A DNA stretch of 43,113 nt from Bdellovibrionales bacterium. Lineage in GTDB: Bacteria; Bdellovibrionota; Bdellovibrionia; Bdellovibrionales; UBA1609. Within the stretch, counting starts at the first letter, position 1, and each line of letters begins with the position of its first letter. Shown here piece by piece: positions 18,242-26,898 of the stretch. The DNA is taken from NCBI GenBank assembly GCA_020850475.1, contig JADZEO010000035.1, forward strand, positions 1 through 43,113, given 5' to 3'. The position numbers and the translations under genes were made by a program. The notes beneath the pieces are model-generated. The model saw nothing but the letters and a program-made list of their open reading frames with translations. It searched no databases and was not told the origin of the DNA.

Positions 18242-18751
18242 GTGAGTCAATCATTAGAAGACATTCTAACCCATGCTGGTATTGCGATTTGTGTAACGGA
18301 TCTTGACCGTAAGATCATGTTTCAAAACTCGGAAAGCAACTCGGTCTGCGGATCTCGTCCTCATGTGAATTGTCCGTCGGGAGTCTTTGGGACTTGTAAA
18401 ATTCCCTTGGAAGACGTCAATTCCCATTTGGGTGTTCGCCAGTGCCCCGGCGATCGAATTAACAATCGCCTCTATGATGTCTTCATGGTCAACACCGGGA
18501 AGAACTTGATTACTTTTTCCATTCCTCTCACCGAGATGATGGAAAATGAGATGGCCAAGTACCGCCATCACAACCTGACTCATCGAGAAGTGGAAATCGT
18601 TGGCTTGGTTTTGCTCAAAAAGTCCAACCAAGACATCGGTCGAATTTTGCACATCTCAGAAAATACCGTCAAAACTCATCTGAAAAACTTGTACCGCAAA
18701 CTTCCGGTCCAAGAGCGCAAATATTTACGCGAGTTGCGTCCGCGCGAGTAG
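18242..18751 (+). CDS. LuxR-type HTH regulator with Cys-rich PAS-like sensor
   Basis: The 169-residue protein has a GTG start with CGGAGG 5 bases upstream; an overlapping ATG leads straight into a stop. Residues 1-100 resemble a small PAS domain (ILTHAGIAICVTDLDRKIMFQN is a typical PAS opening). They carry five cysteines at 17, 36, 44, 52 and 68, enough to bind a metal or Fe-S cluster or to form disulfides. Residues about 110-160 are a LuxR/GerE helix-turn-helix: LTHREVEIVGLVLLKKSNQDIGRILHISENTVKTHLKNLYRKL. There is no receiver domain. It is therefore a one-component transcription factor whose signal is probably redox, gas or metal. The target genes are not evident, though the divergent VOC gene is a candidate. 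Confidence 0.85.
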   Translation: MSQSLEDILTHAGIAICVTDLDRKIMFQNSESNSVCGSRPHVNCPSGVFGTCKIPLEDVNSHLGVRQCPGDRINNRLYDVFMVNTGKNLITFSIPLTEMMENEMAKYRHHNLTHREVEIVGLVLLKKSNQDIGRILHISENTVKTHLKNLYRKLPVQERKYLRELRPRE

Positions 18752-18781
18752 GCTCCGGCAGATTTCAGTTGGATCACAGAT

Positions 18782-19462
18782 TTAAGGACAAAGCAGAGTC
18801 GACTGCCATCCTGAGGCTTGTCGCTCGTAACGTCGTCGTTTGTGGAGACGAAAGGCACAGGCTTCCCAAAACTCAATGGCGTCAGGTTTTAACACCATTC
18901 CGCCCCAATGGGGTGGGCGGGGAATGGGGCCTTGGCCAAAGCGCTGCTCGACGTCTCGCACTCGTTGCAAAAGCTCGTCGCGACTTTTTACCGATCGACT
19001 TTGATCCGAGGCCCAGGCTCCCACTTGGCTGCCTCGTGGGCGGGTCCGCCAATATTCGTCGGAGATTTCCGGCGGAACTTTTTCGACCCGACCCTCGAAC
19101 CGCACCTGGCGCTCGGGGAGAGCCCAATGAAACACCAGCGCCGCCTGCGGGTTGCTTTCGAGTTCTGTCACCTTTCGACTCTGGTAGTTGGTGTAAAAAA
19201 CCACCCCGTCCTGCCAAATTCCTTTAAATAAGACCACCCGCGCGGAGGGGCGACCGGTGGCGGTTGCCGTCGCCAAGACCACCGCATCACCTTCGTGCAA
19301 CGACAAAGGGGGATAAAGAGTGCGCATCAGCTTACGCAGAGGGAACAAAAGTTGATCTGAAAACTGCGAGTCGCGCGAGCGGCCAGCGGCCTGATCGTAC
19401 CATTGGCGAAAAAACTCCAGGGGCGGGCACTCTTGATCGATGCTGTAATTCATCATTACCAT
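18782..19462 (-). CDS. pdxH: Pyridoxine/pyridoxamine 5'-phosphate oxidase
   Basis: This FMN enzyme makes pyridoxal 5'-phosphate (PLP) from PNP or PMP. The family blocks are LFPLRKLM, ATGRPSARVVLFKG, VFYTNYQSRKVTELESNPQAALVFHW, LPERQVRFEGRVEKV, the GAWASDQSR segment, and the C-terminal signature PDAIEFWEACAFRLHKRRRY with a final WQSTLLCP. A longer reading from 19498 exists, but E. coli PdxH is 218 residues. The ATG at 19462 gives 226 residues and has GCAGG upstream, so it is preferred. It is divergent from the tryptophanase gene with 83 bases between starts, which matches a need for PLP. Confidence 0.93.
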   Translation of the reverse strand: MVMMNYSIDQECPPLEFFRQWYDQAAGRSRDSQFSDQLLFPLRKLMRTLYPPLSLHEGDAVVLATATATGRPSARVVLFKGIWQDGVVFYTNYQSRKVTELESNPQAALVFHWALPERQVRFEGRVEKVPPEISDEYWRTRPRGSQVGAWASDQSRSVKSRDELLQRVRDVEQRFGQGPIPRPPHWGGMVLKPDAIEFWEACAFRLHKRRRYERQASGWQSTLLCP

Positions 19463-19545
19463 GAAGTAGCACCTGCCCCAGGGCTTTTCAATCGCCACGT
19501 TTGTCGGTAAGGTGGTGGACAGCCCCCAAAACCCGAGGATGTTTT

Positions 19546-20934
19546 ATGGAAATGCCCAAGCCCAAAACCATTTTTGAACCCTTTCGCATTAAGGTGGTCG
19601 AGCCCCTCCCCATAACCAATCCCGCCCAGCGCCTGCAGGCCCTTAAAAAAGCTCATTACAATCTTTTTACCCTGCCAGCTGATTGCGTAACCTTTGATTT
19701 GCTCACGGATAGCGGTACCAGTGCCATGTCGTCGACTCAGTGGGCAGGAATGATGGTGGGCGATGAGTCCTATGCTGGGGCCAAAAGCTTTTTTCGTTTT
19801 GCCGAAAGCATTAGCGACATCACCGGCCATCTTCAGGTCATTCCCACCCACCAGGGGCGCTCGGCCGAAGCTTTGCTCACGCAGGCCGCCCTCAAGCCGG
19901 GCCAGGTCGTAATCGGCAACACACACTTTGACACCACCCGCGCCAACATCGAATCAAAGGGGGGCATAGCTCTCGATTTGCCCGACCCCAGCACCCAGGA
20001 TTCTTCGCGCGAAGAGCCCTTTAAGGGAAATATCGACCTCGCTGCTTTGCGCGCCACGCTCGCCGAACGCGCCAAAGACATCGCCTTTTTGATCATGACA
20101 GTCACCAACAACTCGGTCGGCGGGCAACCGGTGTCGATGGAAAATATCAAGAAAACGCGCGAACTCCTCGCCCAACATAAAATTCCGCTCTTTATCGATG
20201 CCGCTCGCTTTGCGGAAAACGCTTTTTTTATTAAACGCCGGGAACGGGGTTTTGAACATCGCTCAATCAAGTCGATTGCCCAGGAAATGTTTTCGTACTC
20301 CGACGGCGTCCTGATGAGTGCCAAAAAAGACGCCTTCGGCAACATCGGTGGCTTTTTAGCTCTTCGTGATGAGGGCTTGGCGCAAGAAATCAGATCTCTG
20401 ATGGTGATCACCGAAGGCTTTCCGACCTACGGTGGTTTGGCGGGACGGGATATGGAGGCCTTGGCTATTGGCCTCCAAGAGATTCTCGACGAAGATTATC
20501 TTTCCTATCGCATCCGCAGTACGCAGTATTTCGGCGAAGGCATTGAGGCCGCGGGTTTTAAGGTCGTCAAGCCCTTCGGCGGACACGCTGTATACATTGA
20601 CGCCGGCCAATCACTTCCTCACTTAAAAGCACTCGAGTACCCGGGGCAATCACTCAGCGTGGCTCTTTATGAACACATTGGAATTCGCAGTGTCGAGGTG
20701 GGATCGGTCATGTTAGGGCGAAAAAACTGGGAGACGGGAGAAGAACTTCCGGCACCCAAAGAGCTGGTTCGGCTTGCCATCCCCCGACGAGTTTACACCC
20801 AAAGCCATGTCGACTATATGATAGAAATATTTGGTTACATCGCTCCGCAGATTCGCAACCTTCCCGGATATCGCATCGACTACCAACCGCAATTTTTGCG
20901 TCACTTCACTGCGAGATTTTCGCCTTTGCGCTAA
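19546..20934 (+). CDS. tnaA: Tryptophanase (PLP-dependent beta-eliminating lyase)
   Basis: The 462-residue protein belongs to the tryptophanase/tyrosine phenol-lyase family (471 and 456 residues in well-known members). The PLP lysine is expected at Lys261 in SAKKDAF, with the Asp/Arg pair at IDAARFAEN (about residues 217-225). Tyrosine phenol-lyase needs an Arg at the position that is Val385 here (SVEVGSV), and it has Phe where this protein has His453 (LRHFTAR). Both point to tryptophanase, giving indole, pyruvate and ammonia from tryptophan. Some stretches (YGGLAGRDMEALAIGL, NIGGF) look more like tyrosine phenol-lyase. The ATG at 19546 has GAGG 7 bases upstream. I see no TnaC-like leader peptide. 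A strong terminator follows. Confidence 0.9.
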   Translation: MEMPKPKTIFEPFRIKVVEPLPITNPAQRLQALKKAHYNLFTLPADCVTFDLLTDSGTSAMSSTQWAGMMVGDESYAGAKSFFRFAESISDITGHLQVIPTHQGRSAEALLTQAALKPGQVVIGNTHFDTTRANIESKGGIALDLPDPSTQDSSREEPFKGNIDLAALRATLAERAKDIAFLIMTVTNNSVGGQPVSMENIKKTRELLAQHKIPLFIDAARFAENAFFIKRRERGFEHRSIKSIAQEMFSYSDGVLMSAKKDAFGNIGGFLALRDEGLAQEIRSLMVITEGFPTYGGLAGRDMEALAIGLQEILDEDYLSYRIRSTQYFGEGIEAAGFKVVKPFGGHAVYIDAGQSLPHLKALEYPGQSLSVALYEHIGIRSVEVGSVMLGRKNWETGEELPAPKELVRLAIPRRVYTQSHVDYMIEIFGYIAPQIRNLPGYRIDYQPQFLRHFTARFSPLR

Positions 20935-20968
20935 TAACTCGGCTAAGGCAGACTTCAAGCCGCAAATA

Positions 20969-21001
20969 AAAACGGGAACCTCAAAGGTTCCCGTTTTTTT
21001 C
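20969..21001. terminator. Bidirectional terminator between tnaA and the cytochrome gene
   Basis: A perfect 12-base stem (AAAACGGGAACC with GGTTCCCGTTTT) has a 5-base loop, a T-run downstream on the plus strand and an A-run upstream. It can terminate tnaA and also the convergent cytochrome c gene, whose stop lies about 30 bases further on. Confidence 0.92.
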
Positions 21002-21032
21002 GAATCATTCCATTAAGGACTGATCGTCTCGA

Positions 21033-21320
21033 TTACTTCTTGATGCCACTGAAATAGGTCGCCAACTCCTCGATGTCCGCCGGACTCAGCATTGCTGCCA
21101 TGGGCTTCATTTCGGCGTTGTCGCGCTTGCCTTCTTTGAAAGCAGTCAAAGTAGTAACCAAGTACTCTTTCTTCTGACCAGCCAAGTTGGGGTATTTACC
21201 TTGAGTGCCGACTCCGTCTTTACCGTGGCAAGCAGCGCAAACAGCCAATTTGGCAGGCTCTTTGGCCATCGCGAGCGGGCTCAATACAAACATCAGAGCA
21301 ACAAAAATCGCTTTTTTCAT
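21033..21320 (-). CDS. Small periplasmic c-type cytochrome
   Basis: The 95-residue precursor has a signal peptide ending near Ala-Met-Ala (about residue 19) and one haem-binding motif CAACH (about residues 28-32). The distal ligand is probably Met in the EMKPMAAMLS segment (about residues 70-79). ATYFSGIKK is the C-terminal helix. It resembles class I cytochrome c553/c4-half domains that carry electrons to oxidases or reductases in the periplasm. It is divergent from the NnrS gene, with 174 bases between starts. Confidence 0.92.
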   Translation of the reverse strand: MKKAIFVALMFVLSPLAMAKEPAKLAVCAACHGKDGVGTQGKYPNLAGQKKEYLVTTLTAFKEGKRDNAEMKPMAAMLSPADIEELATYFSGIKK

Positions 21321-21494
21321 AAAAACTCCCTTAACGCTATCTATAGGTTCAACAGAGAACTCAACTTAACGCAAATCTCGTGCTGATTCAAAGGCCGCGA
21401 GGTCTGATCGAGTCCATTGACCTCGTGAGTCATGCGCTCCCTCCCAGGCCGGATGGCCTTTGCCCTTCCTCGGACCAAAGGATACAAGGGCCGC

Positions 21495-22676
21495 ATGAAA
21501 CCAGTTCAGCAGCAATGGAATTTTGATAGCCCCATTTGGGCTTTGGGGTTTCGTCCCTTCTTTCTCCTTGGCTCGATGAGCGGCCTCGTGTTGATGAGTA
21601 TTTGGATTTCTTTCCAGACGCTGTTTATTCCCGCGATCCCCTACTTTCAACCGGCCAGCTGGCACGCCCATGAAATGATTTTTGGATTTTGCAGCGCCAT
21701 CATCGCGGGTTTTCTCCTGACGGCTTCACAAAACTGGACCGGAGTTCCCGGTGTGCGCCACGCTCGACTCTTCACCCTGGTCATGATTTGGCTGGGGGGC
21801 CGACTGGGCGCCCAAGTTTGGCCTCATCCCAATGTGGTTTATGCGCTGGTCGACTTGGCCTTCTTTCCAGCTCTAGGCTGGATGCTATGGCCTTACCTCG
21901 GTCGCCCGGAACAAAAGAATAATCGCGTCTTCTACTTGGCCTTTCTCCTGCTATTCGTTGGCAACTTATTGATCCACCTTGAAGCGCTTAAATTTACCAC
22001 CGAGACCGAACCAACCGGCATCCGCTTGGGAATCAACGGCGTATTATTGGTTGTCGTTTTGATTGGCGGCCGAGTGTTGCCCTTTTTTGCTGGCCGCGCT
22101 TTACCGACGGCTCACATCAAGACCACCCTATGGGTCGAAAAAACAATTGTCCCGCTCACCTGTGGTTTTGCCGTTCTCGAAAGCTTGTTCACCAATCACG
22201 TTTGGCTGGCTCCGCTCGCCCTGCTCATGGCGGCGGCCCATGGCTGGCGCTGGTGGCAGTGGGGGCCTTGGCAAACGCGCACACAACCCATTTTGTGGGT
22301 TTTGTATGTCGCCTACTTCTTTTTGATTCTTGGATTTTTTCTCCAAGCTTTAAGTTGCTGGGAGCTCATCATGCCGTCGGTCGCCACGCATGCTTTTACC
22401 GTGGGTGGTTTTAGTTTGATAATGCTCGGGATGATGTCGCGAGTGTCACTCGGTCACACGGGACGCCCAATCCAAAGCACACCCATCATTGTTGCAGCCT
22501 ATGTCATTCTCCTGTGCGCAGCCGTGATTCGGATTCTGATTCCTATCGTCGCCGTGCAGTTCTATCGCGAAGCCATCACGATCTCGGGGCTCATGTTTGT
22601 TACGGCCTTTGGCATTTTCTTGGTAAAATACTTACCCATTCTCTGGTTGCCCCGGGTCGATGGAAGGCCCGGCTGA
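21495..22676 (+). CDS. NnrS family membrane protein
   Basis: The 393-residue protein is a polytopic inner-membrane protein with about 12 helices. Family features are the WALGFRPFFLLGS opening, WHAHEMIFGFCSAIIAGFLLTASQNWTG (His-rich helix, about residues 55-82), the GRVLPFFAGRALP block (about 197-209), HAFTVGGFSLIMLGMMSRVSLGHTGRP (about 303-330) and the conserved histidines. NnrS is a haem- and copper-associated protein that helps cells tolerate nitric oxide and other nitrogen species. A longer reading from 21432 is open, but the ATG at 21495 has AAGGG upstream and fits the family N-terminus. Its last 45 bases overlap the 3' end of the convergent EamA gene. Confidence 0.9.
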   Translation: MKPVQQQWNFDSPIWALGFRPFFLLGSMSGLVLMSIWISFQTLFIPAIPYFQPASWHAHEMIFGFCSAIIAGFLLTASQNWTGVPGVRHARLFTLVMIWLGGRLGAQVWPHPNVVYALVDLAFFPALGWMLWPYLGRPEQKNNRVFYLAFLLLFVGNLLIHLEALKFTTETEPTGIRLGINGVLLVVVLIGGRVLPFFAGRALPTAHIKTTLWVEKTIVPLTCGFAVLESLFTNHVWLAPLALLMAAAHGWRWWQWGPWQTRTQPILWVLYVAYFFLILGFFLQALSCWELIMPSVATHAFTVGGFSLIMLGMMSRVSLGHTGRPIQSTPIIVAAYVILLCAAVIRILIPIVAVQFYREAITISGLMFVTAFGIFLVKYLPILWLPRVDGRPG

Positions 22677-23540
22677 AGTTTTTTCGAATTTGGTAAACAG
22701 CGGAACCAGCGAGACACTCAGTAGAATTACCAAGGCACCGCCCATCCCCATCAGACTTAACCGCTCGCTAAAAAAGATCCAACCGAAGAGGGCGGCAAAA
22801 ACTGACTCGGTTAAAAAAATCATGCTTACGATATGCGGTGGAATTTGCTGTTGCACATAGACCTGCACCGTAAACGCTCCGATACTTGAGAACAAACTCA
22901 AAAACAAAAACGCCGACAAGGCACCGGGCGGGACTAGGCTTTCCCAACTCCACAACCCGCCCAAGTCAGGTACCCCCGAAATCGCGAGCGCCAAGGGTAT
23001 GCCCATCACTCCGACATAAAGGCACTGTTGCAAATTAAAATCGATGGGATTTTCATTCTGGGCCAGCTGATCGATGGCAATAATGTGAAGTGCAAAAAGC
23101 AAAGCACTGCCCAAGATAAAAATGTCGCCCACATTAAAGTCCGTCCACTGCAAATCGCAGAGCAAGGCAATCCCAACCAGTGAGGCTCCAACCAGCGCCC
23201 AGTAGCCGCGATGAAAGCGCTGTCGAAAAATGATCGCCAGCAGCAACGGCGTGAAAATCGCGTAAAAAGTCGTAAAAAATCCGCTCTTGGCGAGAGTGGT
23301 ATAGCGAATTCCCACCGTTTGCATTTGAAGCCCGCCTAACAAGAGCATCGAACACACGGCTGCCGCGAGGGAAATGACCGCTTTGCGCCGGTAGATCAGG
23401 TAAGGTAGCGCTAGAACTCCGGCAAAAACAAATCGCAAGGAATTCGACCATACTGGATCAAAAGACACTAAGGTCCAGCGGGTCGCGACAAAACCAAAGC
23501 CCCAAATCAGGGTCGCTAGAACCAGCCAAAAAATTCTCAC
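22632..23540 (-). CDS. EamA/DMT family transporter
   Basis: The 302-residue protein has about ten hydrophobic helices in two EamA repeats, opening with LVLATLIWGFGFVATRWTL, a typical EamA start. The second repeat ends with TESVFAALFGWIFFSERLSLMGMGGALVILLSVSLVPL. Drug/metabolite transporters of this type export amino acids, metabolites or toxic compounds; the substrate cannot be read. The ATG overlaps the stop of the upstream DUF1648-like gene by 4 bases. Confidence 0.9.
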   Translation of the reverse strand: MRIFWLVLATLIWGFGFVATRWTLVSFDPVWSNSLRFVFAGVLALPYLIYRRKAVISLAAAVCSMLLLGGLQMQTVGIRYTTLAKSGFFTTFYAIFTPLLLAIIFRQRFHRGYWALVGASLVGIALLCDLQWTDFNVGDIFILGSALLFALHIIAIDQLAQNENPIDFNLQQCLYVGVMGIPLALAISGVPDLGGLWSWESLVPPGALSAFLFLSLFSSIGAFTVQVYVQQQIPPHIVSMIFLTESVFAALFGWIFFSERLSLMGMGGALVILLSVSLVPLFTKFEKTSAGPSIDPGQPENG

Positions 23541-24067
23541 GGCCGACCCGTTGATCGAGAACTGGCAGGGCCGGTGGGCGGCGGTTTACGAAAGGCCATC
23601 ATCAGCGCCACAGTCCATAGCAGAGTGAAACCAATAAAAATAGCCAAGGCCCACAAAAAAGAATCCGAAAGGCGCGGAGGGTTCCGCCGGTTGGCTTCCA
23701 CCACCATCCAGTTGACCACCATAAAAAAGAAAAAAACCGAGACTCCCATCATCGCCATCCAGTCGCGCAAGCGTCCCAAGGATGCCTCCCGACGCTCGGG
23801 CGCCAACCAGTATTCGCGATGGGGCAAATTAATCAGTCGAGTCGGAATCCAGCGGAAGAGAACGGGTAAGATGCCAAAACTTAAAGCCATCAGGGCGTAC
23901 AACACCATCATGGCGTACAGATGACCCTGCTTCGAGCTATAGCCATTGGCCAGCCCGTTTTGCCCAAAATGCGAAGCGACAACTTCGGGAAGATCTCGCG
24001 CAATCCAAAAGTGGTGCACAACACTTGTCACAAAAATGATCCAAAACAAATATTCGTTCTTCCGCAT
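23537..24067 (-). CDS. DUF1648-like membrane protein
   Basis: The 176-residue protein has an N-terminal helix (about residues 8-22) followed by the DUF1648 signature LPEVVASHFGQNGLANGYSSKQ (about 28-49). Three further helices follow at about 52-72, 105-124 and 136-158. DUF1648 proteins include SdpI-like immunity and membrane proteins; the specific role here is unknown. It is the first gene of a pair with the EamA transporter and divergent from the PhoD-like gene. Confidence 0.75.
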   Translation of the reverse strand: MRKNEYLFWIIFVTSVVHHFWIARDLPEVVASHFGQNGLANGYSSKQGHLYAMMVLYALMALSFGILPVLFRWIPTRLINLPHREYWLAPERREASLGRLRDWMAMMGVSVFFFFMVVNWMVVEANRRNPPRLSDSFLWALAIFIGFTLLWTVALMMAFRKPPPTGPASSRSTGRP

Positions 24068-24141
24068 GTGGTTATCTTAAGTTACTTGCATTCGTTTGAC
24101 TAGTGTCTAGAGGTACCCCATCCTCTATTGAGGAGACTCCC

Positions 24142-25575
24142 ATGCGTCGTGCCGCTCTTTTGTCGAGTTCGTTTTTTCTTCTGATCGCCTGTAGCTCAAA
24201 ACCTGTCTACAAAATCCCTGAACCAGGACTCCAGGAATCACTCAGCGGACACATGTTGCACCAATCGAAGTACGCTGAGCTCTGCAAACGGGGTCACGCT
24301 TTTGTTTGCGAAATCACTCAGCCCGACTGGCGCCAAACGGCGAGCCTCTCGATTTTGCAAGGCCTCACCTGGCTCGATGGAGCTTTTGTCAATGTGGTCG
24401 GCCTCAAAGCAGATCGAAGACATTATTGGGTTGCGACTCAAACTGGTGAAGCCGTGACTCTCAAGGAGATTCCTTTTAAGTCCGCAGCAATTCCAAATTC
24501 CGAGTGGGCAATTGAGTCCCTGGAAGTTCCTCTCGAGGGCGATGTTCATGATTTTCTGGTCGTCGGAGACACGGGAATTCTCGATTTGCGGCGAATTGAA
24601 GGCCGACCTCTTGGAAGCAAGCGCTTCCGTTTTGCCATTGCGTCTTGTATGGACGCCTCCCACGACCGAGAGCAAGACACCATTTGGCGGTCGCTCGGCC
24701 AAGACGACCCCGATTACCTATTTTTATTGGGCGACAACGTTTATGCCACCAAAGCGCTCAACGCCGGAGAAAAGGCTCTGGATCCTCAGCGCCTAACCCA
24801 GCAGTATCTGGCGATGCGCCGCCGTTTAGAACTTTATCGCTTGCCTAAACTAATTCCCACTCTCGCCATTTGGGATGATCACGACTTCGGGATGACGGAT
24901 GGAGACCGGACCAATCCTTACCGCAAAAAAGCCAAAGATGTATTTCAACTGTTTTTTGCTCAACCCCAGCGCGACAAGGTCTTACAGCATGGTCCCGAAA
25001 ATGCCGCGGTCTTTACTGGATACAATATGCAGATTTTTTTACTCGATGACCGCACCCAACGCCAACCGAACGGAACCGACCCCGGTGAGTTCGCCCATTG
25101 GGGTGCGCCCCAAGAAAAGTGGCTCCTCGCCAAGTGGCAGGAGTTCAACGGCATTTCTTGGCTTCTCAACGGGGGCCAATTTTTTGGTGCTTATCATCGC
25201 TTCGAGTCGTTTGCCGGTAGTCACCCTCAGAGCTTCGCCAAATTTCTGGCCAAGTGGCGTGACCTCAAACGCCCGGCGGTTTTGGTTTCGGGCGACCGTC
25301 ACCTCTCGGAAGTCATGGAGATCAACCCGCCCGACAGCCCCTTTAAAACGATTGAAGTTACCGCCAGCCCACTCCATGCTCGCACCTACCCATCGAAGTG
25401 GACTGAAATTCCCAACTCGCGCCAAATTGCGGGTGTTGATCTCAAAATCAATTTTGTGATTGTCGACGGGCAAACACTCCCCACCCAACAAAGCCTTGTG
25501 ATCACCGCCAAAGACAAAGACGGAGTCGCTCTGTTTAGCAAGAAAGCTGACATTGCTTGGTCCACTCAGGAGTAG
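24142..25575 (+). CDS. PhoD-like metallophosphatase lipoprotein
   Basis: The 477-residue product has a lipoprotein signal with Cys17 in LLIACSS, so it is anchored by lipid, probably in the periplasm. A Fe/Ca alkaline phosphatase D fold is shown by FRFAIASCMD (about residues 161-170), DYLFLLGDNVYA (about 189-200), the IWDDHDFGMTDGD metal block (about 239-251) and VLVSGDRHLSE (about 381-391). These enzymes hydrolyse phosphomono- or diesters. A longer reading from 24103 is open, but GAGGAG ahead of ATG 24142 and the lipobox fix the start. FolC follows after 6 bases and may be co-transcribed. Confidence 0.88.
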   Translation: MRRAALLSSSFFLLIACSSKPVYKIPEPGLQESLSGHMLHQSKYAELCKRGHAFVCEITQPDWRQTASLSILQGLTWLDGAFVNVVGLKADRRHYWVATQTGEAVTLKEIPFKSAAIPNSEWAIESLEVPLEGDVHDFLVVGDTGILDLRRIEGRPLGSKRFRFAIASCMDASHDREQDTIWRSLGQDDPDYLFLLGDNVYATKALNAGEKALDPQRLTQQYLAMRRRLELYRLPKLIPTLAIWDDHDFGMTDGDRTNPYRKKAKDVFQLFFAQPQRDKVLQHGPENAAVFTGYNMQIFLLDDRTQRQPNGTDPGEFAHWGAPQEKWLLAKWQEFNGISWLLNGGQFFGAYHRFESFAGSHPQSFAKFLAKWRDLKRPAVLVSGDRHLSEVMEINPPDSPFKTIEVTASPLHARTYPSKWTEIPNSRQIAGVDLKINFVIVDGQTLPTQQSLVITAKDKDGVALFSKKADIAWSTQE

Positions 25576-25581
25576 ACCTCT

Positions 25582-26889
25582 TTGTCTAAATACACCTTTG
25601 CCGAAGTTACGGACTTGCTTGCTCAACGCACCGATCGCCCCCGTACTCTCTCCGGGCGTGACCAAGCGCGCCTGGGGCTTTCACGTTTAGGACTCAATTG
25701 GGAACCCCTGGCGGCGCGCACGGTGGTGGTGGCTGGCACCAATGGCAAGGGCAGTGTGTGTCGAGCGCTGGAGCACTTTTTCCTGTCCGATTCAAAACCC
25801 GTTGCTCTGTTTACCTCGCCTCACTTGGTTCATGTCCGAGAGCGAATTCGTCTCAACGGAAAAGCGGTGACCGAAGCCGACTTTGTCCGGGCCTTTGGGG
25901 CGGTCGAAGCCGCAACCTCTGACCTGGCGCTCTCTCATTTTGAAACTTTGATTCTCATGGCGGCCTGGTTATTTCAGGCCAACCTCCCCCCCGATTCGGC
26001 GTGGTACATTTTTGAAGTGGGTATTGGCGGAACTTTTGATGCCACCAATGCTTTTGCTCATCAAACTTCGGTGATTACTGCCTTGGGTTTAGATCATCAG
26101 GAGCTTCTCGGGTCTTCACTCTTGTCGATTGCCCGACAAAAATTCGGTATCATCTCTCCCCACAGCAAGGTTTTCCACCTTCCTGGGTACCCACCTGAGG
26201 TTGTGGCTGAACTCCGTGAGCTTAAGACTTCACTGGGTTTGCATTTGCAACAAAGCCAGACTCCCCAATACGACGTCCGCGATGACTTTCCTCTGCCGCA
26301 GGAGCAAATTGAAACTCCCTGTGGACGATTTTCTTTACCCCTACCCGGGTTTCACTCGGCGCAAAATCTTCAGCTGGCAATCGAAGTCGCCGTCGGCCTG
26401 GGACTCAATCTCCGACCCGGGCTAAGTCAGCTTGACCAGCTCTATTGGCCAGGGCGACTGGATGTGCTTTCGACTCCTCGGCTCCCCTGCCCAATCCTCT
26501 TGAGTGGTGATCACAATCCTCTGGGGATTAAAGCCCTCGGCGAAACCCTCAAACATATTCCCTATCAAAATGTTCACTTTCTCGTCGGCATTGGGAAGGC
26601 CAAGGACCGCTCGGCGATTTTGCATGATCTCAGCCGGGTGCCAAGGAGCACTCTGCTGCTCACAAGCACGCCCTTTCGCGGCAGTAGTGATAAAGATTTT
26701 TCAGAGTGGATCGAGCGCGGAATTGGTTTTGATCCACTTCCCGCCAAGGCGCTGACCAGGATCTGGGCTCAGGCTCAAGCCCAGGACTTGATTGTGGTCA
26801 CGGGGTCACTTTATTTGGTGGGGCAAATATACCAACAGGCCCTCGAGGGTGGTTGGTTAACCCCCAAACAGACCAGTTACTTCGACTGA
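25582..26889 (+). CDS. folC: Folylpolyglutamate/dihydrofolate synthase
   Basis: The 435-residue enzyme of the Mur-ligase superfamily adds glutamate to dihydropteroate or folates. The P-loop is VVVAGTNGKGSVCRALE (residues 48-64). SPHLVHVRERIRLNG follows (about 79-93) with FEVGIGGTFDATNAF (about 144-158), and the Mur-type WPGRLDVL (about 290-297) and SGDHNPLGIKAL (about 307-318) segments. The start is TTG at 25582 with AGGAG 9 bases upstream, in the 3' end of the preceding gene. It ends 9 bases before the stop of the convergent XRE-type gene. Confidence 0.93.
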   Translation: MSKYTFAEVTDLLAQRTDRPRTLSGRDQARLGLSRLGLNWEPLAARTVVVAGTNGKGSVCRALEHFFLSDSKPVALFTSPHLVHVRERIRLNGKAVTEADFVRAFGAVEAATSDLALSHFETLILMAAWLFQANLPPDSAWYIFEVGIGGTFDATNAFAHQTSVITALGLDHQELLGSSLLSIARQKFGIISPHSKVFHLPGYPPEVVAELRELKTSLGLHLQQSQTPQYDVRDDFPLPQEQIETPCGRFSLPLPGFHSAQNLQLAIEVAVGLGLNLRPGLSQLDQLYWPGRLDVLSTPRLPCPILLSGDHNPLGIKALGETLKHIPYQNVHFLVGIGKAKDRSAILHDLSRVPRSTLLLTSTPFRGSSDKDFSEWIERGIGFDPLPAKALTRIWAQAQAQDLIVVTGSLYLVGQIYQQALEGGWLTPKQTSYFD

Positions 26890-26898
26890 ATTCAGTGA

